The notes: generated by a model not told the origin, from the sequence alone. DNA of 64,000 bases from Lachnoclostridium sp. Marseille-P6806 (GCF_900625025.1 NZ_LR130575.1:186001-250000), one strand, 5' to 3'; shown: positions 1 to 9,459, counted from the stretch's first letter. Program-made: numbers and translations.

Positions 1-1023
1 TATCCGATTTATGAGACGGCACTCTATGAGGGGCTGATTGCGCTGGGATATGCAAAGACCTCACTCTTCACATGGAATTCATATTATTCCGGAGACGGTA
101 TATTACGCGCACTTATTAAAAGGGCGGAGATCAAGGCGTCATATGGATTCATTGCAGCAAGAATAAATAAAGAGCTTCTGGAATACTGTGTCCGGATTCA
201 TCCTGCTCTGGTTTTTCTTTATACCTGCCGTCTGATTTATCCGGAGACGGCAAAGCGGATACATGACATGGGGATATGTCTTGTGAGCTATTGTAACGAT
301 AATCCGTTCTCGGATTATTTTCCCTCGTATTTTTGGAGAAATTATATCAGGGCACTACCGTATTGTGACATCAATTACGGATATCGAAAGGAAAACTTGG
401 AGGATATTCGGAAGAAAACAGGGAGAGCGGGAAAGCTGCTGCGATCCTATTATATTGCGGGCAAAAATTACCCGTGCATGGAAAAGGAGCTGCTTCCAGA
501 TACGCCAGAGGTCATATTCCTCGGGCATTATGAGGATGATTACAGGAAAGAATATCTGGAGGCGCTGCGGGAGGCCGGTATTACGGTAGGACTTCCGAAG
601 CAGGAGTTCTCTTCATGGGCAGAGGGCAAAAAGGGGATTATCCTGCTGGAGGATACGCGAAGACTGTACAATAATTATCTGTGCAGCTGTAAGGTTCCGA
701 TTACCTTTCTTTCTACACTGAACAGGGATACGTATACCAGGCGCTGTTTTGAGATCCCCGCGGCAGGAGCGCTTCTTTTCAGCTTATATACAGAAGATCT
801 GGCATCTCTTTTCGACGAAGACAAGGAGGCGGTTTTTTTTCGAGGGAAACAGGATTTTATTCAAAAGCTGCAATATTACCTGGTGCATGACGAGGAACGG
901 AAACGCATCGCAGAGGTGGGCCGGCAGAGAATTCTGAAAGATGGCCATGAGGTAAGAGACCGGGCAAAGCAGATCCTGAGAGACGTCGGTGAGCTGCAGC
1001 AGAAAGGGCGCGGAAAAGAGTGA
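1..1023 (+). CDS. CgeB-like glycosyltransferase, 5' partial
   Basis: The reading frame is open from the first base of the window, so the N-terminus lies upstream. The visible 340 residues resemble the CgeB / family-1-like glycosyltransferases often found in Firmicute polysaccharide loci. Features seen are a mid-protein stretch with SYCNDNPFSDYFP followed by a helical segment, and near the C-terminus the block RRCFEIPAAGALLFS. That block matches the 'R.fE..a.G' signature of the C-terminal Rossmann domain that binds the sugar nucleotide. An internal ATG at 268 exists, but coding similarity continues upstream of it. The stop overlaps the GTG start of the next glycosyltransferase, so the two are translationally coupled. 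The acceptor and donor sugars cannot be told from sequence. Confidence 0.75.
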   Translation, partial: YPIYETALYEGLIALGYAKTSLFTWNSYYSGDGILRALIKRAEIKASYGFIAARINKELLEYCVRIHPALVFLYTCRLIYPETAKRIHDMGICLVSYCNDNPFSDYFPSYFWRNYIRALPYCDINYGYRKENLEDIRKKTGRAGKLLRSYYIAGKNYPCMEKELLPDTPEVIFLGHYEDDYRKEYLEALREAGITVGLPKQEFSSWAEGKKGIILLEDTRRLYNNYLCSCKVPITFLSTLNRDTYTRRCFEIPAAGALLFSLYTEDLASLFDEDKEAVFFRGKQDFIQKLQYYLVHDEERKRIAEVGRQRILKDGHEVRDRAKQILRDVGELQQKGRGKE

Positions 1024-2180
1024 GGCTTGTCATTATCAATTCTGTGTATGGTTATGGCAGTACCGGAAGAATTTGTGCGGCACTTGCAGAGGAGTACAGA
1101 AAAAAGGGCTATGAGGTCAGAGCGGCCTATGGTCGGAGCATGTCCGGAATGGTGCAACCGGAAGCGGAGACGGTTCGCATCGGAACGGATGCAGATGTAC
1201 GCCTGCATGGAGTTCTCACACGACTGACAGATCGCCATGGACTTGGTTCAGCGAGGGCGACGCGGAAATTTCTTCACTGGCTCGATGATTTTGCACCGGA
1301 TGAGCTCTGGCTTCATAATCTTCATGGCTATTATATTCATTATGAGCTTCTCTTTGCGTGGATAAAAAAACACCCGGGTCTTCGTGTGACGTGGACCTTA
1401 CATGACTGCTGGGCCTTTACCGGACATTGCTCACATTTTATGGCGGCAGACGGAGGACGCGAATGCGCCAAATGGAAGACCGGGTGCTCCTGCTGCCCGG
1501 CGAGGAAAGAGTATCCGGCGAGTCTGATGCTCGATCAGAGCCTGAGTAATTACATGCGAAAGAAAGCGGCATTTAGCGCTGTGGGCGGACTGCATCTGAT
1601 TGTTCCGTCGAAATGGCTCAGAGATCAGGTGAAGCAAAGCTTTCTCGGCGGATATCCTGTCGAGGTCTGCTATAACACGATCAATAAAGATGTTTTTCGC
1701 CCGCGCGGCAGCGATTTCCGAAAACATTATCATTTGGAAGACAGAATCATGATTCTGGGTGTGGCGAGCGTCTGGTCAGATAAAAAGGGTCTGGATGATT
1801 TTGTCCGTTTAAGTCGTTTTTTGGGAAACGAGGCCGGCCGTTTCTGCATTGTTCTGGTAGGTATCCCGAAAGAGCTTGCCAAGGTGCTCCCTCCGGACAT
1901 TCTTTGCATCGGGCGAACGGAAAGCGCAGAGACACTGGCGCAGATTTATTCTGCGGCTGATATATTTGTGAATCCGACCAGGGAAGATAATTATCCCACG
2001 GTGAATCTGGAGTCAGAAGCCTGCGGAACGCCGGTGATCACTTATGATACAGGGGGGTGCCGCGAAACGCTGCATCTGCCGGAGAGCTCAGCCATCAGGC
2101 CGGAGTTCGGTGCTCTTGTGGAGGAACTGGAGCATAGGTACGGAGTTCTTACTTTATCTTGTTCGAAAACAGAACAGTAA
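1020..2180 (+). CDS. GT4-family glycosyltransferase, shortened C-terminus
   Basis: This is a 386-residue cytoplasmic glycosyltransferase of the GT-B fold. The start is a GTG overlapping the previous stop. The N-terminus (INSVYGYGSTGRI) is the acceptor-side Rossmann domain of WcaC/Wzx-locus type GT4 enzymes, and HNLHGYYIHYELLF and TLHDCWAFTGHC are typical of this subgroup. The nucleotide-sugar site is NPTREDNYPTVNLE (the EX7E-like motif) followed by GTPVITYDTGG. After that motif the family normally continues with a helical tail; here the last ~25 residues (VLTLSCSKTEQ) look unrelated and the gene stops where the AT-richer patch begins. I infer that the true tail was lost in a rearrangement. 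The catalytic motifs are intact, so activity is possible. Confidence 0.85.
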   Translation: MRLVIINSVYGYGSTGRICAALAEEYRKKGYEVRAAYGRSMSGMVQPEAETVRIGTDADVRLHGVLTRLTDRHGLGSARATRKFLHWLDDFAPDELWLHNLHGYYIHYELLFAWIKKHPGLRVTWTLHDCWAFTGHCSHFMAADGGRECAKWKTGCSCCPARKEYPASLMLDQSLSNYMRKKAAFSAVGGLHLIVPSKWLRDQVKQSFLGGYPVEVCYNTINKDVFRPRGSDFRKHYHLEDRIMILGVASVWSDKKGLDDFVRLSRFLGNEAGRFCIVLVGIPKELAKVLPPDILCIGRTESAETLAQIYSAADIFVNPTREDNYPTVNLESEACGTPVITYDTGGCRETLHLPESSAIRPEFGALVEELEHRYGVLTLSCSKTEQ

Positions 2181-2233
2181 AAAGGAACGCGATGAGATGA
2201 TAGGGAAAGCTAGAATGTTTTTGGGATAGAGGT

Positions 2234-3149
2234 ATGGGGAAGTACATTGACGATATGGTAAGAATTCCTGCACTGGAAGCAGGTGATAAGCTATATCACG
2301 ATACTTCTGCGGCAGGATTAAAGGGGATTACTGAGGGCTGAGGGAAAATTCTGGGCGACGGAAAGGCATTTTTTGAATGATCCGACGGAATTTCAAGTGG
2401 CGACAGAAATATTCGAAGAGATTATTCGTAAGCATATAAAGAGCAAATCTGGAACATATAAATTTGTCAGAAAGTTTAAAAAATTCATCGAAAAGGACAG
2501 TTCTCTAGATCATATGAATTCTGAAAGAAAACTGAGTGGGGAATATGTAATTTCGTTTTCGTTGAAAGAGGACAGTCCGCTTATGTGGTCTGAATTTTCG
2601 GATTTCTATGGATACTGTATTCGATTTGATTTTGAAAAAATGTATAAAGCCATGGGTGGGCAATTCATATTCCATGGCAAGGTTATATATGATCATGATG
2701 AACAGATACAGATTGCCCCAAAGGCTCTGAAAACGTCGCTGTTTTGCTCTGAAGAATATCCTGCTATTGTGGATTGGGTAAGTTTGGAGTCAGCAGAAGA
2801 TGAACAGATGGATCGCATGGCAGACTGGGCATCGGCTATCTGTATGCTTTGTAATATGTTTTTTAAGAAGAAATGCTTTGAGGGCGAGGCTGAATATCGT
2901 TTTGTATTTATGGAATTGCATGAGAAAATCGGCGGAAAAATGGATTCCTTGCCTATACGGTTCAGAATACGTAATGAGAGTCTTGTCCCTTACGTAGAGA
3001 AAGCATTATCGGATATTTCCTGCATTGAGTCGGTTACGGTGGGACCTAAGAACAACACTGATATTTCAATAGAGGGATTGAGATGGTTTTATCGGAGCAA
3101 GCACTTGGAGGTTGAGATCAAACGGTCAGAGATGCCGCTGCGGTATTGA
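2234..3149 (+). pseudogene. DUF2971-family gene, frameshifted
   Basis: Two reading frames together encode one DUF2971-type protein. Bases 2234-2338 (ATG at 2234) encode the family's N-terminal hallmark KLYHDTSAAGLKGI, then run into TGA. The next frame resumes with LRAEGKFWATERHFLNDPTEF, the second family hallmark, and continues to an ordinary C-terminal end (SEMPLRY) at 3149. Removing a single base near 2330 joins both hallmarks in register, so I read this as a one-base insertion. A TTG at 2373 could restart translation, but it lies inside the conserved FLNDPTEF block. DUF2971 proteins are of unknown function and are common in defence and mobile regions. Base composition is clearly more AT-rich than the flanking polysaccharide genes. 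It could be a sequencing error rather than a true pseudogene. Confidence 0.72.
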
Positions 3150-3351
3150 AAAAAGAGGTCATGCGGGAGCACAGAGAACTTTTAAAAATTCGGAAAAGAT
3201 CGGTTTCTAGTCCGATGGATAAAGTTGAATAAAATGCAAAAAAAGATGATTAAATCACTCGGAATAATGTAAATTTTATGATAATGTTGCATTAAACGCG
3301 CTGATGTGTTTTTATAGAATAAATTATTCTTATACAGAAAGGCATCGCGGA

Positions 3352-4647
3352 ATGTATCGGAAGATCTATGAAAGGTTGAAAGAATGGAAAAATAGCAAAT
3401 ATCGTAAGCCACTTATTCTGCAGGGACCGAGACAGGTTGGAAAAACGTATTCCGTGTTGGAATTCGGAAGACTTGAGTATGAGCAGGTGGCTTATTTTAA
3501 CTTTCAGACCGATCAGAAACTTCTGCAGACCTTTGAGGAAAGCCTGCATCCGGATTATCTAATTCCGCTGCTTTCGAGAATTGCGAAAGTGACAATTACT
3601 AAGGGGCAGACTCTGATCGTGTTTGACGAGGTGCAGCTCTCGGAACGTGCACTGACGGCGCTGAAATATTTCTGTGAGGCCGCGCCGGAGTACCATGTCA
3701 TAGCCGCTGGAAGTTTGCTTGGCGTTGCCGTCAATCGGGAACAGTTTTCGTTCCCTGTCGGTAAGGTTGATATATTGGATATGTATCCCATGGACTTTGG
3801 GGAATTTCTGCTTGCGATGAGAGAAGAAGAACTCCGTAAAGAGATTGCGGAGCACTATGCCTCCGATGAGCCAATGCCGCTGGTGTCGCATGATGCGGCG
3901 ATGCAGATGTACAGGGAATATCTTGTTGTGGGCGGTATGCCGGAATGTGTCGGCAAATATGCTGCTACAAAGGATTTTGTCCTGATCAGACAGACGCAGG
4001 ACGAAATCCTGACTGGATATATGAATGATATGAGCAAATATAACAAGAATACGGAAATACAGAAGACGAGGCTTGTTTATAACTCGATCATCGTGCAGCT
4101 GTCCAGAAAAAATACGCGCTTTCAATATAAGCTTGTGAGAAAGGGGGGACGTGCCTCCGAGCTGGAAAATGCCATTGAGTGGCTTGTGCTGTCAGGAATT
4201 GTTTCCAGAATTTACTGCATTGACAGGGCGTGGAAACCACTGGAGAATTACAAGAACATAGACGCTTTCAAAATCTATATGTCTGACACCGGACTGCTGT
4301 GCGCAAAGCAGGACGTGGTTCCTGACGACGTGCTGTATATGACCTCTGAGTTGGATGAGTTCAAGGGAGGTATGACAGAGAATTATGTCAATTGTCAGCT
4401 TGCGGCAAATGGTTATCGAAGCTATTGCTGGTCGCCCGATTCGAATACGGAGGTAGATTTTGTAATTCAGAAAGCCGGAAAGATTATACCGCTTGAGGTC
4501 AAGGCGGGGGAAAATGTCGGAGCAAGGAGCCTGAAAAAGTATATGGATATGTATACCCCGGAATATGCGATCCGTCTGTCTGCGAAAAACTTCGGTTTTG
4601 ATGATGGGAAAAAGAGCGTGCCGCTCTACGCCACATTTTGCATCTAA
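3352..4647 (+). CDS. AAA ATPase with DUF4143 C-terminal domain
   Basis: A 431-residue protein of the widespread AAA_14/DUF4143 family. The Walker A motif GPRQVGKT is at residues 25-32 and Walker B TLIVFDEVQ at about 84-92; the DUF4143 half carries SPDSNTEVDFVI and PLEVKAG, which resemble a PD-(D/E)XK nuclease-like core. I chose ATG 3352 over the upstream ATG 3304 because AGAAAGG sits about eight bases before it and family members begin MYRKIYERL-like. The function of the family is not settled; members are found in many copies in anaerobe genomes and are often near mobile or defence genes. It shares the AT-richer composition of the neighbouring DUF2971 pseudogene, and together they look like an accessory insertion between polysaccharide genes. 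In the 200 bases upstream (3150-3351) I see no gene. Confidence 0.85.
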   Translation: MYRKIYERLKEWKNSKYRKPLILQGPRQVGKTYSVLEFGRLEYEQVAYFNFQTDQKLLQTFEESLHPDYLIPLLSRIAKVTITKGQTLIVFDEVQLSERALTALKYFCEAAPEYHVIAAGSLLGVAVNREQFSFPVGKVDILDMYPMDFGEFLLAMREEELRKEIAEHYASDEPMPLVSHDAAMQMYREYLVVGGMPECVGKYAATKDFVLIRQTQDEILTGYMNDMSKYNKNTEIQKTRLVYNSIIVQLSRKNTRFQYKLVRKGGRASELENAIEWLVLSGIVSRIYCIDRAWKPLENYKNIDAFKIYMSDTGLLCAKQDVVPDDVLYMTSELDEFKGGMTENYVNCQLAANGYRSYCWSPDSNTEVDFVIQKAGKIIPLEVKAGENVGARSLKKYMDMYTPEYAIRLSAKNFGFDDGKKSVPLYATFCI

Positions 4648-4737
4648 ATGCAGGGCTGGCAAAATTTGTTTTTTGTTTTATCATATCATTCATAAAAACT
4701 CATTTTTTGAATTTCATGAAAATGTACGGTGAGAATT

Positions 4738-6534
4738 ATGGAAACAACAGCACTTACCAAATATGAGCAGGACGTTCTTTTGTCTCTGTTTACAGAACGC
4801 TATGAGACGCAGCGCATTCTGTCGGAGCGGACGGGCTTTTCCATCGGCATTGTGAACCGCGCGCTGAAGCGGCTGAAAGCGGCCGGCTGTCTCAACGAGG
4901 ACATGGAGCTCACGGCGCGCGCGCGCGAAATGCTGCGGGCGGGCGCGCCGCGAGCTGCGGTCATTCTGGCGGCGGGCTACGGCATGCGGATGACGCCGGT
5001 CAGCATGGAGCTGCCCAAGGCGCTGCTCCGTGTGAAAGGGGAGGTTCTGATCGAGCGGATCATACGTCAGCTTCACGAGGCAGGCATTTACGATATTTCT
5101 GTCGTGGTCGGCTTCATGAAAGAGCGCTTTGAATATCTGATCGATGAATTCGGTGTCTCTCTGATTGTGAATTCGCTTTATTCCGTCCGGAATAATCTGT
5201 ATTCTCTGAGCCTTGCGGCAGCCCGGATCGGCAATACCTACATTATTCCGGCGGATATACGGGCGGAGCGCTCCCCCTTTTCCAAAGCAGAGGCGTATTC
5301 ATGGTATATGATTTCAGAAGCTCCGGACCGGGACAGCTCTGTCCGTTTGACGAGGGGACAGGAGCTGGAGGAGACGGACGGCAGAGACGGCAGCGGGAAC
5401 CGGATGATCGGGATTGCTTATCTGGAGGGCGGGACGGCGGACAGGGTCCGTGCCAGAGTGGAAGCGATGGCGGAAGATCCCCGTTTCGATGACTGCTTCT
5501 GGGAGGAGGCGCTGTATCCGCCCCGCGCCGATCACCGCCGCCCGCGCAGGATGGAGCTCTGGGGGAAGCTCGTGGATGAGGAGGCTGTGATTGAGATCAA
5601 TACCTGCGAGCAGCTGCGGGAGCTGGATGCCGCCGCAGAGGCTCTCAGGTCGCGCGCCTTTTCGACGCTTGCCGGAATTTTTCATGTGCCGCCCGAGGAG
5701 ATCAGGGACATCGACGTCCTGAAAAAGGGAATGACGAACCGCTCCTTTCTGTTTTCCTGCGGCGGCGTGAAATATATTATGCGCATTCCCGGAAAGGGGA
5801 CGGAAAAGCTGATCGACAGAGAGCAGGAGGCGGCGGTCTACCGCGCGATATCCGGGCGCGGGCTGTGCGATGATCCGGTTTATATCGATGCTCGCACCGG
5901 CTATAAGGTGACGCGTTACCTGCCCTCGGTGCGAAGCTGCGATCCGCATTCAGAGGAGGATCAGAGGAAAGCGATGGCCATTCTTCGCAGGCTCCATGAG
6001 ATGAAGCTCAGCGTGGATCACAGCTTTGATCTGTTTGCGCAGATGGAGCGCTACGAGGCGCTGTGGGGCGGAGAGGCGTCGGTTTTCCGCGATTACGAGA
6101 GAACGAAGAGGCAGGTGCTGTCGCTGAAAGACTATATCGCCTCCTGTCGGCCGGAATATGTGCTTTCGCATATTGACGCGATACCGGATAATTTTCTTTT
6201 TTATGCGGATGAAGCCGGAGAGGAGCGGGTTCAGCTCACCGACTGGGAATACGCGGGGATGCAGGATCCGTATGTGGATATCGCCATGTTCTGCATTTAC
6301 AGCGCGTACAGCCGGGAGGAGAGCGATCATCTGATGGAGCTTTACTTCGGCGGAGACTGCGGGCCGGCGATACGGGCGAGAATATACTGCTACATGGCGG
6401 CGGGGGGACTTCTCTGGTCGAACTGGTGCGAGTACAAACGCTCGCTCGGGGTGGAGTTCGGGGCGTATTCGCTGATGCAGTACCGCTATGCCAAGGAATT
6501 TTACCGTCATGCCGCAAGGCTGATACAAGGCTGA
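4738..6534 (+). CDS. HTH / LicC-like cytidylyltransferase / LicA-like choline kinase fusion
   Basis: A 598-residue three-domain protein. Residues 5-60 form a MarR-like winged helix (SERTGFSIGIVNRALKRL). Residues ~67-290 are a nucleotidyltransferase with the pyrophosphorylase signature ILAAGYGMRMTP and MELPKALL, as in LicC phosphocholine cytidylyltransferase. Residues ~300-595 are a choline/ethanolamine kinase-type fold with Brenner motif HIDAIPDN and metal motif DWEYAG, as in LicA. Together they would phosphorylate choline (or a related alcohol) and activate it as the CDP derivative. A GTG at 4729 is an alternative start, but GGTGAG precedes ATG 4738. A BCCT carrier follows after 15 bases and a LicD transferase lies in the same locus, which supports phosphocholine decoration. 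The substrate is inferred, not shown. Confidence 0.85.
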   Translation: METTALTKYEQDVLLSLFTERYETQRILSERTGFSIGIVNRALKRLKAAGCLNEDMELTARAREMLRAGAPRAAVILAAGYGMRMTPVSMELPKALLRVKGEVLIERIIRQLHEAGIYDISVVVGFMKERFEYLIDEFGVSLIVNSLYSVRNNLYSLSLAAARIGNTYIIPADIRAERSPFSKAEAYSWYMISEAPDRDSSVRLTRGQELEETDGRDGSGNRMIGIAYLEGGTADRVRARVEAMAEDPRFDDCFWEEALYPPRADHRRPRRMELWGKLVDEEAVIEINTCEQLRELDAAAEALRSRAFSTLAGIFHVPPEEIRDIDVLKKGMTNRSFLFSCGGVKYIMRIPGKGTEKLIDREQEAAVYRAISGRGLCDDPVYIDARTGYKVTRYLPSVRSCDPHSEEDQRKAMAILRRLHEMKLSVDHSFDLFAQMERYEALWGGEASVFRDYERTKRQVLSLKDYIASCRPEYVLSHIDAIPDNFLFYADEAGEERVQLTDWEYAGMQDPYVDIAMFCIYSAYSREESDHLMELYFGGDCGPAIRARIYCYMAAGGLLWSNWCEYKRSLGVEFGAYSLMQYRYAKEFYRHAARLIQG

Positions 6535-6549
6535 TAAAGGAGATGAGCC

Positions 6550-8070
6550 ATGTCTGATGAGAAAAATAGGAGAGCGGGGGGGCGTATCGACTGGCTGATC
6601 ACACTTCTCCCCATGCTCTCGATTACACTGCTCGGCGTCCTGTTTTTCCTGTTCCCCGCGGGCGCCAATCGTGTGCTGGGGGATATCCGCACATTGCTCG
6701 GCGATACGTTCGGGGTATATTATCTTGCCGTCGGTGTGTTCATCTTATCCGTGACGCTCTATATGGCGTTTTCAAAGTACGGGAACATTGTATTGGGAGA
6801 ACCGGGAGAGAAGCCGAAGTATTCTTTCTTTACATGGGGCGCGATGATGTTCACCTGCGGGCTTGCCGCCGATATTCTGTTCTATTCGTTCTGCGAGTGG
6901 ATTCTCTACGCCGCGGATCCTCATATCGGCGAGCTCGGCAGCATACAGGACTGGGCGAGCGTGTTTCCGCTGTTTCACTGGAGCTTTATTCCGTGGGCGT
7001 TTTATCTGGCGCTGGCGGTGGCGTTCGGCTTCATGCTGCATGTGAGGAAGGGCAGCAGGCAGAAGTATTCCGAGGCCTGCCGGCCGCTGCTCGGCAGGCT
7101 TACGGACCGGTGGCCGGGGCGGCTCATTGACCTGCTGGCGGTGTTTGCGCTGATCGCGGGCACGGCGACGACGTTCAGCGTGGCGACGCCGCTGATGGCG
7201 GGCGCGATCGGAGAGCTGTTCCATGTCCCGCTCGGCAGAACCGCAGTGACGGTGCTGATACTTCTGGTTACCTGTGTGATTTATACGTATTCGCTGCTCA
7301 AGGGAATCCGCGGGATCAGTATTCTCGCAAAAGGCTGCATTTATCTTTTCTTCGCGCTTCTTATCTATGTTCTGCTGCTTGGAGGGGAGACGCGCTATAT
7401 TGTGGAAACGGGATTTTCGGCCATGGGCCGGCTTTTTCAGAATTTTATCGAGCTTGCGACCTTTACGGATCCGCTCCGCACAACCGGGTTCCCGCAGAGC
7501 TGGACCATCTACTACTGGGCCTACTGGATGGTCTGGTGCGTGGCGGCACCGTTCTTTATCGGGAGCATATCGAGGGGGCGCACGATCCGGCAGACGGTGC
7601 TCGGGGGCTACGGCTTCGGCGTGGGCTCGACGCTGATCAGCTTTATCATTCTGGGAAATTATTCGATGGGAAAGCAGCTCTCCGGAGCCTGTGATTTCAT
7701 CGCCGCATATCGCGAAAACGGCGATCTCTATGAGATCATCATAAGCATGATCCGGACACTTCCGTTTCCCGCGCTGGTTCTGGCGCTTCTCCTTGTCACC
7801 ATGATCGCGTTCTACGCGACCTCCTTTGACTCGATCGCGCTGATCGCGTCCTGTTACAGCTACCGGCGTCTGGAAGAAAACGAGCAGCCGGACAGACGGA
7901 TTGAGCTGGCTTGGTGTATACTGTTAATAGTGCTGCCGATCGCGCTGCTCTTTTCCGAGAGCTCGATGAGCAATATCCAGTCGGTGAGCATCATTGCGGC
8001 ATTTCCGATCGGGATCGTGATGCTGCTGATCGTGTTCAGCTTTTTTAAGGATGCGAAGCGATATCTCTGA
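6550..8070 (+). CDS. BCCT-family transporter (choline/betaine type)
   Basis: A 506-residue polytopic membrane protein with about twelve hydrophobic segments. The BCCT signature is visible as YYWAYWMVWCVAAPFF followed by GSISRGRTIR, where the GRT element is characteristic of the family. BCCT proteins import quaternary amines such as choline, betaine or carnitine, coupled to sodium or proton gradients. AAGGAG at 6537-6542 precedes the ATG by seven bases. Its position directly after the choline kinase/cytidylyltransferase fusion suggests that it supplies choline to that pathway, taking the place of LicB, which in classical lic loci is a DMT-type permease. Hairpins follow the gene. An osmoprotectant role is possible, but the neighbours argue against it. 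Confidence 0.9.
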   Translation: MSDEKNRRAGGRIDWLITLLPMLSITLLGVLFFLFPAGANRVLGDIRTLLGDTFGVYYLAVGVFILSVTLYMAFSKYGNIVLGEPGEKPKYSFFTWGAMMFTCGLAADILFYSFCEWILYAADPHIGELGSIQDWASVFPLFHWSFIPWAFYLALAVAFGFMLHVRKGSRQKYSEACRPLLGRLTDRWPGRLIDLLAVFALIAGTATTFSVATPLMAGAIGELFHVPLGRTAVTVLILLVTCVIYTYSLLKGIRGISILAKGCIYLFFALLIYVLLLGGETRYIVETGFSAMGRLFQNFIELATFTDPLRTTGFPQSWTIYYWAYWMVWCVAAPFFIGSISRGRTIRQTVLGGYGFGVGSTLISFIILGNYSMGKQLSGACDFIAAYRENGDLYEIIISMIRTLPFPALVLALLLVTMIAFYATSFDSIALIASCYSYRRLEENEQPDRRIELAWCILLIVLPIALLFSESSMSNIQSVSIIAAFPIGIVMLLIVFSFFKDAKRYL

Positions 8071-8090
8071 TTCTGTCTTTCGGGAGAATA

Positions 8091-8127
8091 GTGTGAAAAA
8101 TCACGCTGATGCGCTGATTTTTTACAC
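8091..8127 (+). terminator. Hairpin after the BCCT gene
   Basis: A 13-base inverted repeat (arms 8091-8103 and 8115-8127, one G-U pair, 11-base loop) ending in a run of six T's within the right arm. The A-rich left and T-rich right arms could terminate transcription in either direction. It lies 20 bases after the BCCT stop codon and separates the phosphocholine pair from the epimerase operon. Confidence 0.6.
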
Positions 8128-8199
8128 GGCTATTTGTGCCGAAGCCCAAATAGCCCCTGATCGCAGCAGCAAAACCGCCTGCGCGGATTTTGCGCTGCG
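8128..8199. repeat. Two further stacked hairpins before the epimerase gene
   Basis: Immediately after the first hairpin lie a perfect 9-base inverted repeat (GGCTATTTG 8128-8136 with CAAATAGCC 8147-8155) and an interrupted stem (CGCAG/CTGCG, GCAAAA/TTTTGC and CCGC/GCGG between 8162 and 8199). In addition CCGAAGC near 8139-8145 can pair with GCTTCGG near 8215-8221. No credible gene fits here. It could be a structured leader of the following operon or a small palindromic intergenic repeat. Confidence 0.5.
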
Positions 8200-8232
8200 T
8201 GCCTCGCACAAAGTGCTTCGGTATGGGGAATT

Positions 8233-9459
8233 ATGTCAAAGAATTATTTTGCGGATAACGGAAAACTGAAGCTCCTCATCATTGTCGGCACCCGTCCGGA
8301 GATCATCCGTCTCTCGGAGGTGATCCGGAAATGCCGGCGCTGCTTCGATACGGTGCTGGCACACACGGGGCAGAATTATGACTACAATCTGAACGGCATC
8401 TTTTTTCATGATCTGGAGCTGGCGGAGCCGGAGGTGTATCTGAACGCGGTGGGAGCCGATCTCGGAGAGACGATGGGAAATATCATCGCGTATTCCTATC
8501 GGCTGATGCGGGAGCTCCGCCCGGATGCCGTGCTGGTGCTGGGCGATACCAATTCCTGTCTCTCGGTGATCAGCGCGAAGCGTCTGCATATTCCGATTTT
8601 CCATATGGAAGCGGGCAACCGCTGCAAGGACGAATGTCTTCCGGAGGAGACGAACCGGAGAATCGTGGACATCATTTCCGACGTCAATCTGGCGTATTCC
8701 GAGCATGCGCGGCGATATCTGGCGGACTGCGGACTGCCCCGGGAGCGCAGCTTTGTCACGGGCTCCCCGATGGCGGAGGTGCTCCGCAGAAATCTGCCCG
8801 GCATCGAGGCGAGCGACGTGCATCAGCGGCTTTCGCTGGAGAAAGGCAGATATATCCTCCTGTCCGCCCATCGGGAGGAGAATATGGATACCGAGGCAAA
8901 TTTCCGTTCTCTGTTCACGGCGGTCAACCGGATGGCGGAGAAATACGATATGCCGATCCTTTACTCCTGCCATCCCCGCAGCAGAAAGCGTCTGGAGGCG
9001 TCGGGCTTTGCGCTGGATGAGCGCGTGATCCGCCATGAGCCGCTGGGCTTCCACGATTACAACTGTCTGCAGCGGCATGCCTTTGCGGTGGTATCGGATT
9101 CCGGGACGCTGCCGGAGGAGAGCAGCTTCTTCCTCAGCATCGGGACGCCCTTTCCGGCTGTGTGCATCCGGACGAGCACCGAGCGCCCGGAGGCGATGGA
9201 AAAGGGCAATTTTGTTCTGGCAGGAATCCGTACGGAATCCCTCCTGCAGGCCGTGGACACGGCGGTCCTGATGAACCGAAGAGGCGACTGGGGCGCGCCG
9301 GTGCCGGACTATGTGGATGAAAACGTCTCGGATAAGGTAGTGAAGATCATCCAGAGCTACACGGAAATCGTGAACCGCGTGGTATGGAGAAAGCCGGCGG
9401 AGGAATGCAGTCAGCAGCAGGAGGCTGCGGAACAGGAGCGTGCGGCATGGGTATTCTGA
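8233..9459 (+). CDS. wecB: Non-hydrolysing UDP-HexNAc 2-epimerase (WecB/CapG-like)
   Basis: A 408-residue cytoplasmic epimerase of the GT-B-like UDP-GlcNAc 2-epimerase family. Seen motifs are VGTRPEIIRLSEV at the N-terminus, HTGQNYDYNLN, LGDTNSCLSV, FHMEAGNRC with PEETNRRIVD, LSAHREEN, and the SDSGTLPEES block that binds UDP. The wording of the DTNSCLSV and MEAGNRC blocks is closer to the CapG/FnlC type that makes UDP-N-acetyl-L-fucosamine than to WecB making UDP-ManNAc. The CapE and CapF partners are not in this window, however, so the exact product is open. The C-terminal ~25 residues after WRKPAEE are a Gln/Glu/Ala-rich tail that overlaps the next gene. It supplies an activated amino sugar to the glycosyltransferases downstream. 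Confidence 0.88.
   Translation: MSKNYFADNGKLKLLIIVGTRPEIIRLSEVIRKCRRCFDTVLAHTGQNYDYNLNGIFFHDLELAEPEVYLNAVGADLGETMGNIIAYSYRLMRELRPDAVLVLGDTNSCLSVISAKRLHIPIFHMEAGNRCKDECLPEETNRRIVDIISDVNLAYSEHARRYLADCGLPRERSFVTGSPMAEVLRRNLPGIEASDVHQRLSLEKGRYILLSAHREENMDTEANFRSLFTAVNRMAEKYDMPILYSCHPRSRKRLEASGFALDERVIRHEPLGFHDYNCLQRHAFAVVSDSGTLPEESSFFLSIGTPFPAVCIRTSTERPEAMEKGNFVLAGIRTESLLQAVDTAVLMNRRGDWGAPVPDYVDENVSDKVVKIIQSYTEIVNRVVWRKPAEECSQQQEAAEQERAAWVF

Noticed and set aside
8051-8269. 72-codon frame between BCCT and epimerase
   Set aside because: It runs through three hairpins and overlaps both real genes; no ribosome binding site.
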